Shown one piece after another: positions 1 through 7,025 of a stretch of DNA of 64,000 bases. The stretch is taken from positions 1 to 64,000 of the IMG/VR virus record IMGVR_UViG_3300024359_000003; one strand, written 5' to 3'. The translations under genes were made by a program, and so were the position numbers. The stretch is from a virus. A model generated the notes under the pieces. The model was given only the letters and a program-made list of their open reading frames with translations, did not search any database and had not been told where the DNA came from. Position 1 is the first letter of the stretch; the number at the start of each line of letters is the position of its first letter.

Positions 1-260
1 CATGGGAGCAACAAGCAGAAAGGGAAACCGACCTCCTCTATAAACCATAAGATAAGCCAACACTAGCCTCTACAGGCCCGCGGGGGTAGAGGAATATATA
101 GAGCCTTTCTTGCATGTGTGGTTGTCTAAGGACCAAAATCAAACATCGGTATCTCAACAGACACCCGAGGCAAGACACTCTACCCCCTCCGAGAGGTAAG
201 CATCCACTCCTACCTCTCTCCAGGACCAATATTAGGCCCAGGGTGCTCCGGAGAGCAAAT
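1..260. other. GC-rich gene-free block with inverted repeats
   Basis: No credible gene is visible here. The block is much richer in G and C than the genes around it. It contains the inverted repeat CCTCTAC/GTAGAGG at 67-73 and 86-92, enclosing the palindrome CCCGCGGG at 77-84. A second pair, GAGAGGTA/TACCTCTC, lies at 191-198 and 211-218, and a small GCTC/GAGC hairpin lies near 243-254. CCAGG and CTCC words resemble those in the GC-rich island at 5660-6100. It lies downstream of the leftward genes and may be a structured RNA, a transcript end or a DNA landmark. The window edge cuts it, so its full extent is unknown. Confidence 0.5.
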
Positions 261-267
261 TTTAGGA

Positions 268-1344
268 TTATACCTCTAGAGCGCTAGTTTCGTCTATTTC
301 GTCTGAGGCGTCTGTTTCGGCTCCTAGGCCAAATAGAGCATCAAATGCATCTGCTTCTCCATCTAGTGCTTTTCTCTCTTCCTGGACGATTTGATCATTA
401 AATAGGTCTCGGGCGTATCTGGCCTCGTCGAAAGAGACTCCACCTTCTAGGTCAAAATACAGTTTTTTACCTACTTGGCCTACTCGGTTCTTTGAGAACT
501 CCATATACCTTCTACCAGAGTTTTCTTGGCCATCCCAGTCTAAGTGCATCATCGAAGTGGTCATGTGTTTTAGTTTATTTGATCCAACGAACTGGCCACC
601 TTTTGATAATTGCAAGATAGTAACGAAAGTAGTGTATTTTTTGGGTTTATTCTTGCCTTTGTTGTGGGCGATCATCAGGTCAAGGAACCATTTTTCTGTT
701 TTACCTCGGGTTAGACCACAAGCTTCTTTTACAGAGTCATTTACTTCGGTGTATGAATCGGTAAGTACTAGGTCCCATCCCTGGTTAAGTACGGATTCGA
801 TAACTGTCTTTGGACATGAGTCGGTATAGTCTGCAAGGAAGAGGATTGGTAATTGACCCCAGTTAGGGAATCTTTGTAGGTATCTGGCCATGTCGATTTG
901 AGACATTTCAGCCGAGATGAATAGGACTGATTTACCAGCTTCATGCAAGTTGCTTAAGAGGTCTAACAGGACAGTAGTCTTACCAATACCTGGAGCTCCT
1001 GCTGCCATGATATTAGAACCTGGCATAAAACCACCATCTTGACTTACAAATTTGTCAAATGAGGTTCCAGTAGCCATTGGCTTGAACAGGTCTTGGTTAA
1101 TGTTGAGGTCGTCCAACTTAGACAACTTAATATTCATCTTACTAGGGCTCACCGTTTGCTTGTAGTGGCCTTGGTAGTCTTTACTAGATGACCAACGCGT
1201 ATCTGTAATTGTTACTATACGTCCTGAATGTTTGGCCAACCAGGAGTGCTTTGGATGATCAGTTCCCACCGTAAGTGTTTCTTTTGAATTGATGTTTGCA
1301 AGTTTGTAATCTTTGCCGGATTTTTTAAAGGTGTACTTTTGCAT
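268..1344 (-). CDS. RecA/RadA-type ATPase (DnaB/Sms-like core)
   Basis: This 358-residue protein is a RecA-fold ATPase, probably acting in replication or recombination. The Walker A motif GAPGIGKTT is at residues 116-124 and the Walker B strand WDLVLTD at about 190-196. A KNRVG motif near residue 286 resembles the KNRFG motif of RadA/Sms. About 90 residues before the ATPase core match nothing I recognise, and the C-terminal 40 residues are acidic. It is the last gene of the leftward module and has its own conserved promoter. Phage RadA-like helicases and UvsX-type recombinases share this fold. I favour RadA-like because of the KNRxG motif, but the exact role is not certain. Confidence 0.8.
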   Translation of the reverse strand: MQKYTFKKSGKDYKLANINSKETLTVGTDHPKHSWLAKHSGRIVTITDTRWSSSKDYQGHYKQTVSPSKMNIKLSKLDDLNINQDLFKPMATGTSFDKFVSQDGGFMPGSNIMAAGAPGIGKTTVLLDLLSNLHEAGKSVLFISAEMSQIDMARYLQRFPNWGQLPILFLADYTDSCPKTVIESVLNQGWDLVLTDSYTEVNDSVKEACGLTRGKTEKWFLDLMIAHNKGKNKPKKYTTFVTILQLSKGGQFVGSNKLKHMTTSMMHLDWDGQENSGRRYMEFSKNRVGQVGKKLYFDLEGGVSFDEARYARDLFNDQIVQEERKALDGEADAFDALFGLGAETDASDEIDETSALEV

Positions 1345-1363
1345 AATTGTGGATGTTTAATTA

Positions 1364-1416
1364 ATTACTATACTAATATAAGCAAAATATCTGAGATAAA
1401 AAAATATTTAGCTGTT
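1364..1416 (-). promoter_or_regulatory. Conserved leftward promoter, type 1a
   Basis: Read on the minus strand, this has the core GCTTATATTAGTATAGTAAT preceded by a T-run and TTTATCTCAG, about 20 bases before the ATG of the RadA-like gene. Nearly the same 50-60 bases recur in front of rightward genes at 34865, 40740 and 41179. The repetition in intergenic positions, always pointing at a start codon, supports a promoter. It is assigned by recurrence only. Confidence 0.7.
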
Positions 1417-1432
1417 TATTTTCGATTTATTT

Positions 1433-1891
1433 TTAGAACCAGTTGTGGACATCAAGACTATAGGCGTTATCGGCCCAAGTCTTAGATCCAATTGCTTTCC
1501 AGTGACCATGATCGGCCATCTTAGGGAATGAACTGTGAATGGTTCCAATCTCAATATTCTCGATAATACAATTAGCTACCGTTACGAATTTACCAGCTTT
1601 AAGAGCCAGGGCAGTAAGATAAGTATCAGACCCAGGGTGGGTAGACTTAAGTTCAATTGTATGAAGAGCATTCTTCTGGTATCTGTTAACCAGGTTTTTA
1701 AGACTAGATTTACCATCAGAGATAGTAAAGAAACCGGCTCTACACTTAGTAACGACTCTATAGTCATATTCTACATCCCACTCAAAGCCATAATCGCTAG
1801 TGTGGAATTTGTGCATTTTACCGCCAATGTTTTGTTCGATTGTGAAGGTTGGACCGTTAGTGAGGGCGTGGTTGTTTTCTTTGATGTACAT
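1433..1891 (-). CDS. Hypothetical protein, 152 aa
   Basis: I do not recognise this protein. It is a soluble-looking 152-residue chain, rich in His and aromatic residues, with no signal peptide or membrane segment. It reads as a compact single domain. It has its own type 1b promoter and lies in the leftward module next to the RadA-like ATPase. The ORFs on the other strand are shadows, since the promoter and module direction favour this one. No function is proposed. Confidence 0.75.
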   Translation of the reverse strand: MYIKENNHALTNGPTFTIEQNIGGKMHKFHTSDYGFEWDVEYDYRVVTKCRAGFFTISDGKSSLKNLVNRYQKNALHTIELKSTHPGSDTYLTALALKAGKFVTVANCIIENIEIGTIHSSFPKMADHGHWKAIGSKTWADNAYSLDVHNWF

Positions 1892-1912
1892 AATGTGGAT
1901 GTTTTAATTAAC

Positions 1913-1978
1913 TTGATTAGTATACTACTAATATAAGCATTTCCGGCGACAAATAAAAATTCTAGGCTGCCTATTTTT
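1913..1978 (-). promoter_or_regulatory. Conserved leftward promoter, type 1b
   Basis: On the minus strand this reads TTTGTCGCCGGAAATGCTTA followed by TATTAGTAGTATAC, upstream of the gene at 1433-1891. The GTCGCCGG block is shared with the elements at 4225, 5058 and 5338, but is replaced by ATCTCAG in type 1a. The TTTG lies about 19 bases before the TAGTATAG-like core, which resembles a Bacteroidota -33/-7 layout, though the -7 element is not a full match. Confidence 0.65.
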
Positions 1979-2004
1979 CAAAAGTTATTAACAATCCCCC
2001 CCCC

Positions 2005-2475
2005 TTATTTAAAAACGAGGTTATAGCTACCATAGAAGCCTATAGATCTAGCTGTAAACATTATTGCGGTATCTGCTAGGTACCAATACCATTTCTTAGT
2101 CTTGGCACCATGACCAACGGCGTATACTAGCATGGTTGCTTCATTGGCCCGGTGTTTAATGAATCGGGATGCATGGTTGAAATCGGTAAGGAATACTAGA
2201 GATCTACTCGAAAGCCAAAACCGCTCCTCACCGACCCTTACATGACCATCTGAGTCTACTACCCACTTGTTCTTCCAAGCCTCGGTATTGGGCCTGATCC
2301 CCCATTTCTCGAATTTGCCACTATTATAGTAGTGATATAAGTATGCTTGGTTGGCACCGTCCGAGAAGCCGGCAATTCCCTGTATGGCAGAAGCCTTCCA
2401 GATATTATTATTTAATTGAGCTGTGCATAGTAAAGGGAGAATGGTTAGTGATAAGATTGTTAAGAGTTGTTTCAT
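2005..2475 (-). CDS. Secreted hypothetical protein, 156 aa
   Basis: The protein starts with a clear signal peptide: MKQ, then a hydrophobic run to about residue 17, ending CTAQ. This is a common style in Bacteroidota exported proteins. The remaining 135 residues are rich in Trp, Tyr and His. LPLLC could be read as a lipobox, so a lipoprotein is possible, but cleavage after Ala-19 looks equally good. I do not recognise the family. A phage protein exported to the periplasm could act in lysis, superinfection exclusion or envelope change. This is a guess from location only. Confidence 0.7.
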   Translation of the reverse strand: MKQLLTILSLTILPLLCTAQLNNNIWKASAIQGIAGFSDGANQAYLYHYYNSGKFEKWGIRPNTEAWKNKWVVDSDGHVRVGEERFWLSSRSLVFLTDFNHASRFIKHRANEATMLVYAVGHGAKTKKWYWYLADTAIMFTARSIGFYGSYNLVFK

Positions 2476-2607
2476 AAGTAATTATATTTAAAATATTAGA
2501 AAAGTTACTATCCCCTAAAAAATAAGAAAGGACCTCATCGATTGCGCAAGCGAACACTTGTCATCTCAGAAGCCCAATCTTGGGGGTTAGGGAGTAAGTT
2601 AAGTCAA

Positions 2608-3747
2608 TTAGTTTAGCAAAGCTCCACGTTGATTATCTTGATTAAGATTACCAAATGGGTTTGGCATGTGGTTTTCATGGTCAAATGATTTCTTACCGAA
2701 GAAGTTACCAGCCTGAACCATCAACTGTGTTGAGTCAGAGTCTTGCATATTTGATTCGATGAGGTCTTTACCATGAGTAGCAAAGTGCGTTAGGCCATTC
2801 ATAACAGACCAAACAGATTGATTAGTCTTGGCACCTTTCATTTGATTTGAATCCATAGAGCCAAGATCAATCTTATTGTACGCATTCATATTCTCTTGTA
2901 GAGGGATCCAGTTCTCAGCTCTTTCTCCAGCATGTTTCGAGATTTGGTTATGAGCCCAAGTCATCTCAGCTACAGAAGCATGAGTGTTATTAGCGGCTCT
3001 AACTCGATCACCGAAAGATTCAGGAGCAAAGTTGTTAGACCTCAACGCTTGCAAGTTCTCTTGGAACTTCTCCATACTTACATTATCTAGAGAGTTTAGA
3101 GTATATGTTTCCTGTGCAAGTGAGGTAGTTAGACCATTAGCACACCACATACGGTTTACATAAGGCATAACTTGGAAACCTTTCAAGGGTGAATTAGAGA
3201 AGGAAACACCTCCAGTAAAGACCTCATCGGAGAGACCTTTAACCGCAAATTCAGCTTTTGGGTTAAATGCGTTAATTCGAACAATTCCAGTAGTAGGGTC
3301 AGTAGACCAATTGGTTACGTCGAAACCATGCTTATCGATGAGGTTCTCTGTAATTCCAAGGAATTGCGAATTAGATATTGTTTGCTCGTTACCTTTAGTA
3401 ATACCAATGATATTCTTGTTCACTGGGTTAAGGATCAGAGTTACTTCGTTTAATTTACCATAATTAGATGCCATTGCATTTTTCATGGTATTGATAAATT
3501 GACTCTTAGCTTCAGGGCTAAATAGATTATCGAATTTCTTAGCGAATGCTTGGCTCATTCCGATCAAACTCAACAAGCCTTTAAAAGCTTGGCTCGTAAT
3601 GCCGATTCTTTGGCCTTTATACTCGATAGTCTTGGTATCAATTAATTGAACGTCACGGAAGGGAACTACTTTTCGTAGTTGTTGTGCGTTGATGGTTTCG
3701 ATTTTGCGTTGATCGAGAACGTTTGAACTTAGTGTTGTAATTGCCAT
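2608..3747 (-). CDS. DUF932-like protein, 379 aa
   Basis: The chain resembles the phage and plasmid DUF932 family: a central RMWCANGL segment near residue 200 matches the family's R-x-x-C-x-NG pattern, and SVWSVMNGLTHFATHG near 308-323 matches its W-x-x-x-N-x-x-T region. Family members are common in phages and plasmids, but their biochemical role is not established. The length of 379 residues is ordinary for the group. It has its own AT-rich promoter (3757-3790) and a 130-base leader-free gap downstream. Family confidence is moderate. Confidence 0.7.
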   Translation of the reverse strand: MAITTLSSNVLDQRKIETINAQQLRKVVPFRDVQLIDTKTIEYKGQRIGITSQAFKGLLSLIGMSQAFAKKFDNLFSPEAKSQFINTMKNAMASNYGKLNEVTLILNPVNKNIIGITKGNEQTISNSQFLGITENLIDKHGFDVTNWSTDPTTGIVRINAFNPKAEFAVKGLSDEVFTGGVSFSNSPLKGFQVMPYVNRMWCANGLTTSLAQETYTLNSLDNVSMEKFQENLQALRSNNFAPESFGDRVRAANNTHASVAEMTWAHNQISKHAGERAENWIPLQENMNAYNKIDLGSMDSNQMKGAKTNQSVWSVMNGLTHFATHGKDLIESNMQDSDSTQLMVQAGNFFGKKSFDHENHMPNPFGNLNQDNQRGALLN

Positions 3748-3756
3748 TATAGTCTG

Positions 3757-3790
3757 GTTTTTTTATTACTTGATTTATATATTATACTTA
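3757..3790 (-). promoter_or_regulatory. Probable promoter, AGTATAATAT type
   Basis: On the minus strand this reads TTTAAGTATAATATATAAAT, about 15-30 bases before the ATG of the DUF932-like gene. It matches the AGTATAATAT core in front of several rightward genes (8753, 9528, 12741) rather than the type 1 elements of its neighbours. Confidence 0.5.
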
Positions 3791-3811
3791 AATTATTAAA
3801 AAGGTTTCAGG

Positions 3812-4198
3812 TTAAAGACCAACTTTAACCATTGAAACCGGAACTCGGTATGTTTCACCGTTAGCGGATGATTTCGCTAAGACAGGACTCTTACGAGCTC
3901 TAGATTTCCAGCCAGTAATAGTATATACCGTACCAGCATTCATAAAGGTATCTCCAAGCTTTACACCAGGCAATTCATATTTAGCATAGCGAGCGAAGTC
4001 AGTAGCTTCTTTAGTCATTACCATACCACCATCACCGATGACAGATGCTTTAACTTTAATTGAACAATTATCTCCAGAGAAAGAGATATTACCAGTAGAG
4101 ATTTCAATACCATACTCCTTAGCAACTTTAGCTAGGGCGCTATCAAGGTCTACACGAAGGGCTTTAACGGTTGGGCGGTCAAAAGATGTTACTTTCAT
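3812..4198 (-). CDS. Hypothetical protein, 128 aa
   Basis: I do not recognise this small protein. It has a helical N-terminal half, with a Leu/Ala heptad-like stretch at residues 13-27, and a beta-rich C-terminal half that contains a short basic patch (KSRARK). It has no membrane segment. A type 1b promoter directly upstream (4225-4287) shows it is separately transcribed within the leftward module. No function is proposed. Confidence 0.75.
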   Translation of the reverse strand: MKVTSFDRPTVKALRVDLDSALAKVAKEYGIEISTGNISFSGDNCSIKVKASVIGDGGMVMTKEATDFARYAKYELPGVKLGDTFMNAGTVYTITGWKSRARKSPVLAKSSANGETYRVPVSMVKVGL

Positions 4199-4224
4199 AA
4201 TTTTTGTTTATTTTGATTGATTAA

Positions 4225-4287
4225 TTATTACTATACTAATATAAGCATTTCCGGCGACAAATAAAAATATTTAGCTGTTTATTTTCA
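4225..4287 (-). promoter_or_regulatory. Conserved leftward promoter, type 1b
   Basis: On the minus strand this carries AAATAAACAGCTAAATA, then TTTATTTGTCGCCGGAAATG and the core GCTTATATTAGTATAGTAAT. It stands before the 128-residue gene. Homology to the other type 1 elements runs over about 60 bases, including the AAATAAACAGCTAAA part, which is also present in the rightward copies near 34800 and 40670. Confidence 0.7.
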
Positions 4288-4303
4288 TAAAGTTATTAAC
4301 AAT

Positions 4304-4732
4304 TTACAGGGAGCTAGTCATGTTAGTGAAAAACTCTACCGCCAGTCGGTGTTCTAGTTTATAGGCTTCTTTTTCCCATGGTTGGTCATCATAGGCAGTA
4401 TTAGTATGGACAGACTTCTTCCACATGACATTATAGTGGGTATTGCACCACCTCAACTCCTTACGAGCGTACTGCTTCACATGGACCATTTCATGACAGA
4501 TGGTACTTATAAGCTCATAGACACTAAGGCCTTTTTTAAGAGTCAGTTTAAAGTCCCTGCTGAGGTCGTTTAGATTATAGCAACAGCCATGATCTTCCAT
4601 AGGCTTAATAATAGCCTTTATATTTAGGGTTCTATATCGGGGCAATAGTTTCTTAATACACCATTTAATACATTCATCAGCGATTGCCTGTTCAGAAGCT
4701 TTACCACCAGAGATTGTTACTATATTAGACAT
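4304..4732 (-). CDS. SprT-like zinc metallopeptidase
   Basis: This is a zincin-fold protein of the SprT/Spartan type. The zinc-binding helix CHEMVHVKQY at residues 83-92 gives the HExxH motif, and a Glu in the later PWEKEAY segment (about 118-124) is a likely third ligand. The length of 142 residues suits a minimal SprT domain without extra zinc ribbons. In eukaryotes the family removes proteins crosslinked to DNA; phage members are common but mostly uncharacterised. The gene is probably transcribed with the upstream tRNA and membrane protein from the promoter at 5058-5115. Confidence 0.75.
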   Translation of the reverse strand: MSNIVTISGGKASEQAIADECIKWCIKKLLPRYRTLNIKAIIKPMEDHGCCYNLNDLSRDFKLTLKKGLSVYELISTICHEMVHVKQYARKELRWCNTHYNVMWKKSVHTNTAYDDQPWEKEAYKLEHRLAVEFFTNMTSSL

Positions 4733-4760
4733 ATTTAAATTTAAAGTGAGGAAATAGAAT

Positions 4761-4837
4761 TGGTGAACCAGACAGGATTCGAACCTGTGACCGTCTGCTT
4801 AGAAGGCAGATGCTCTATCCAGCTGAGCTACTGGTCC
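4761..4837 (-). tRNA. tRNA-Arg (anticodon UCU)
   Basis: The minus strand folds as a standard cloverleaf of 77 bases with an encoded CCA end. The acceptor stem is GGACCAG with CTGGTTC, the D-arm holds AGCTCAGCTGG, the anticodon loop CTTCTAA gives UCU between TCTGC and GCAGA, and the T-arm holds GGTTCGAATCC. It decodes AGA, which is by far the commonest Arg codon in the rightward genes here. It lies between two leftward genes and is probably processed from their transcript. Confidence 0.97.
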
Positions 4838-4843
4838 AGATGA

Positions 4844-5041
4844 TTATTTATTAGGTAGCTTTTCAAAACTAGCTGCCAGGCCTAGTAGACCAAGCATCAT
4901 AGCAGCTACAAAGAAGCCCATGGCGTTAAGTTCACCAGCAAAGCTAATATACTTATCAATGGTTGAGGTAATAGTCATACCGGCAACGAGAAAGGCTGCA
5001 ATAGACAATAGGAAGGGTAAAACGTTTAATTTAACTGACAT
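4844..5041 (-). CDS. Small two-helix membrane protein, 65 aa
   Basis: A 65-residue protein with two predicted membrane helices, at about 7-24 and 39-58, joined by a short polar loop. It carries no recognisable enzymatic motif. It is the first gene after a type 1b promoter and is followed at once by tRNA-Arg and the SprT-like gene. Small early phage membrane proteins often alter the host envelope or block superinfection, but nothing in the sequence specifies that here. Confidence 0.7.
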   Translation of the reverse strand: MSVKLNVLPFLLSIAAFLVAGMTITSTIDKYISFAGELNAMGFFVAAMMLGLLGLAASFEKLPNK

Positions 5042-5057
5042 ATCTTGTTTGTTTAAT

Positions 5058-5115
5058 GATTACTATACTAATATAAGCAATTCCGGCGACAATAAAAAAT
5101 CCAGGGCAGACTTTT
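5058..5115 (-). promoter_or_regulatory. Conserved leftward promoter, type 1b
   Basis: The minus-strand core GCTTATATTAGTATAGTAAT follows GTCGCCGGAATT. It sits between the genes at 5117-5308 and 4844-5041 and would drive the membrane protein, tRNA-Arg and SprT genes. Confidence 0.7.
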
Positions 5116-5116
5116 T

Positions 5117-5308
5117 TTAATAAAGTTTCTCTAGGCGAGCATCTACCTCAGCCTGTTTATTAAGGAAGTATTTAAGCTTCCCGGCAAAGAAGATAATATT
5201 GTCTACCTCGAGGCGATCGGTAGCATTCGCGATTTTAGCCTGATAATAGTCAATTTTAGGCTGGTAGCCATTAGGATAACGGTTGGCACGTGAAGTGTAA
5301 TTTTTCAT
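5117..5308 (-). CDS. Hypothetical protein, 63 aa
   Basis: A 63-residue basic, Tyr-rich protein that is probably helical over residues 18-63 and ends with a Leu/Glu-rich segment. It has no membrane segment and no known motif. Its own type 1b promoter lies upstream at 5338-5400, and its stop codon abuts the next promoter. It looks like a typical small early phage protein of unknown role. Confidence 0.65.
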   Translation of the reverse strand: MKNYTSRANRYPNGYQPKIDYYQAKIANATDRLEVDNIIFFAGKLKYFLNKQAEVDARLEKLY

Positions 5309-5337
5309 AAATGTGTTTTTTAAAGGTTGATTAACTA

Positions 5338-5400
5338 ATTACTATACTAATATAAGCAATTCCGGCGACAAATAAAAATTCTAGGCTGCTTATTTTCAAT
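5338..5400 (-). promoter_or_regulatory. Conserved leftward promoter, type 1b
   Basis: The minus strand reads TTTATTTGTCGCCGGAATTG then CTTATATTAGTATAGTAATT, ahead of the gene at 5117-5308. It is nearly identical to the copies at 4225 and 5058. Confidence 0.7.
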
Positions 5401-5406
5401 TTATTT

Positions 5407-5562
5407 TCAAATTATATGCTTTTTAATGAATTTACGGTATTTAGGGCTTGTCATGAGCATCGTCAGCACAAAATTACTAGTTTGGACGAAAATAAAGCTT
5501 ACCATCTCATAGATAAAGATCAAAGTGATGATATCGTTAATATTAAGGCAGTTAAAATCCAT
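5407..5562 (-). CDS. Small membrane protein, 51 aa
   Basis: A 51-residue ORF that I read directly: ATG at 5562 and TGA at 5407-5409 on the minus strand. It starts MDFNCLNIND and has one long hydrophobic segment (about residues 11-37) followed by a basic tail (KYRKFIKKH). This matches a single-pass membrane protein with a cytoplasmic Lys/Arg end. An AT-rich, type 1-like element lies upstream. A 50-residue ORF on the opposite strand overlaps it, but direction and promoter context favour this one. Confidence 0.5.
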   Translation of the reverse strand: MDFNCLNINDIITLIFIYEMVSFIFVQTSNFVLTMLMTSPKYRKFIKKHII

Positions 5563-5586
5563 TTTTAATAGGGGGTGTTTTTAATT

Positions 5587-5640
5587 AAATAACTTATATA
5601 GCTAATATAATCATAAAAACTGACAAATAAAAATCCAAAG
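5587..5640 (-). promoter_or_regulatory. Divergent variant of the type 1 promoter
   Basis: On the minus strand, TTTTTATTTGTCAGTTTTTA is followed by TGATTATATTAGCTATATAA. It keeps TTTATTTGTC and TATATTAG, but lacks CGCCGG and has a changed core. It would drive the 51-residue gene and marks the start of leftward transcription next to the GC-rich island. Confidence 0.4.
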
Positions 5641-5659
5641 TGTTAAAAAGGTGAAAAAA

Positions 5660-6100
5660 AGTGAAAAAAGGCCCCTGGGCACTGAAACAAAGCTTTAAAT
5701 ATGCGTATAATATAAACCAGAATAGGTCATATATGCAACTTCTCCAGACAACACTATATAATAGCTCCCAGGGCAGCTCTCCAGGGCTTCCCAGGGGCCT
5801 TTTTGCTCCAGGGGCTGTCCGGGGAGCCCTGGGAGCTCTCCAGGGCTGTTCCTGGACAGTTGCCTATAGAAGCACTATAGAGCTAGCTCTCCAGAGCAAC
5901 CCTGACAAGCCGGATCACCGACATGTCCAGAGTCACCTGGAGCGTGGACAGTCCCCAGATGGCCAACAGTACCCTAGAATACAGAGGAGCCTAGAGAGAC
6001 AGAGAGCCCTAGACAGCACCGGCAGTCACCGGCAAGCCCTGGTAAATAATTGCCCAAATATTATACCGGGTCATAGAAATTTAGTATATTAGCTATATAA
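5660..6100. repeat. GC-rich island with long perfect inverted repeats
   Basis: This is a gene-free block between leftward and rightward transcription, far richer in G and C than its surroundings. A 15-base perfect inverted repeat pairs 5665-5679 with 5790-5804 (core GGCCCCTGGG). A 12-base one pairs 5763-5774 with 5826-5837 (AGCTCCCAGGGC). Because the second pair's left arm lies inside the first pair, both stems together would form a pseudoknot, or they may be alternatives. The 14-base word AGCTCTCCAGGGCT occurs at 5775 and 5834, and GAGCTAGCTC at about 5879 is a palindrome. An open frame crosses 5661-6092, but its protein looks unnatural. It may be a replication origin, a packaging site or a structured RNA. 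Confidence 0.65.
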
Positions 6101-6115
6101 ACAAATAGATACCTT

Positions 6116-6250
6116 ATGGAACAGAGTAAACAACAACGAGTAGAGGCTATTAGAGCCGAGATCATCAAATTGAAGCTAGAAACACCTTATAGCCCAAAAA
6201 TACCCAAATTACAACAGGAGCTAGATAGGCTTTTACAGGCCTCCGAGTAG
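6116..6250 (+). CDS. Small helical protein, 44 aa
   Basis: A 44-residue ORF read directly from the sequence: ATG at 6116 and TAG at 6248-6250. It is mostly charged and looks like one or two helices with Leu spacing (IRAEIIKLKLE, then LQQELDRLL). An AT-rich stretch, TTTAGTATATTAGCTATATA, lies about 35 bases before the ATG and looks like a promoter. It is the first rightward gene after the GC-rich island. The function is unknown. Confidence 0.5.
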   Translation: MEQSKQQRVEAIRAEIIKLKLETPYSPKIPKLQQELDRLLQASE

Positions 6251-6494
6251 TCACACTAAAACGCGAATTAACGTGTGGTGGGAGGGGGACCTTCCTTGGG
6301 GCATGCTCTAACATTAATTGTATAATTAGCAATAGTCAAAAAGCACTTAGCTAAATGTCAACCACTTGTCTCGTGTGTGATTTAAGCAGTATATACCTAT
6401 GAGTGCTCCTAGATAGAAATAATATAGAAAAGCAATGTTACCCAAGCTCAAATATTCTCGAGCGTGTAAAAACCAATAAAAATACCCTATGCGT

Positions 6495-6504
6495 GATATA
6501 TAGA
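6495..6504 (+). promoter_or_regulatory. Late-type motif GATATATAGA
   Basis: This motif lies immediately before the ATG at 6507. The same GATATATA(A/G) word recurs just upstream of many rightward genes (see 7735, 28521, 39431, 42768, 44142, 56170, 57617), mostly structural ones. It is reminiscent in role of the T4 late promoter TATAAATA. Here the start codon is only about 3 bases away, so the transcript from it would be nearly leaderless. Confidence 0.45.
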
Positions 6505-6506
6505 AT

Positions 6507-7025
6507 ATGAACCAACTAAATTCTCCATTTAATAAAGCGCATGCATTTGTAAATACTCCACAAGTACATACTTCAGATAATAGCCAGATGTCAAATAGTA
6601 ATAATAAGTCGCTAGCATCAAACGATTCACAAAACTCTAAGCAAAATTCGCAAATGAGTGACCAGCAATCCAAGAACAAAGCGCAAGATACACATGTAGA
6701 TAGTAAGCAAGCAAATTTAAATGATAAGCAAGCTCAAAATCAAGCTGCACCACCAGAAGATACGTCAAGTTTCAGCCTTACAGACTATTTCAAACAGAAA
6801 GCACGAGATAGAATGATGAATCAAGTTTCGAGTAGTGCACAAGACACTCCTAACACAGCCGAACAACCTGCAGATAATTCACCTAGTCCTAGTAAACCAA
6901 AGAAGAGTCCTAAAGATCCAATGAAGCCGACGAGCTTAATGCCGCCTCCAGTAAAGATGAAACCACCCAATACATCGTTTACATCTTTTAAAACTCCTAA
7001 ACTAAATATACCTAAATTTAGATAA
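6507..7025 (+). CDS. Disordered Ser/Asn/Gln/Pro-rich protein, 172 aa
   Basis: The protein is low in complexity. Residues 1-85 are rich in Ser, Asn, Gln and Lys, and residues 110-172 are rich in Pro, Lys and Ser. A short folded-looking helix, DYFKQKARDRMM, lies at about 92-103. There is no Trp or Cys. This composition suggests a disordered tether or a nucleic-acid-binding linker, perhaps part of the virion. A late-type motif adjoins the start codon. The opposite-strand ORF is rich in Leu, Phe and Cys only because it mirrors these codons. I do not recognise a family. Confidence 0.6.
   Translation: MNQLNSPFNKAHAFVNTPQVHTSDNSQMSNSNNKSLASNDSQNSKQNSQMSDQQSKNKAQDTHVDSKQANLNDKQAQNQAAPPEDTSSFSLTDYFKQKARDRMMNQVSSSAQDTPNTAEQPADNSPSPSKPKKSPKDPMKPTSLMPPPVKMKPPNTSFTSFKTPKLNIPKFR

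Noticed and set aside
38-229. 63-residue minus-strand ORF in the GC-rich left block
   Set aside because: Composition is dominated by the inverted repeats and GC-rich words; no promoter and no natural protein character.
5418-5570. 50-residue plus-strand ORF within the leftward module
   Set aside because: The opposite 51-residue membrane-like ORF agrees with module direction and promoter.
5661-6092. 143-residue plus-strand ORF across the GC-rich island
   Set aside because: The translation follows the repeats (many Gly, Pro, Gln, Ser, Arg) and the stem arms; it looks unlike any neighbouring protein. Kept as a possible test of the island's nature.
6347-6679. 110-residue minus-strand ORF with membrane-like segments
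   Set aside because: Mostly the mirror of a Ser/Asn/Gln-rich gene, which gives Leu/Phe/Cys on the other strand; its possible start codons lie inside that gene.
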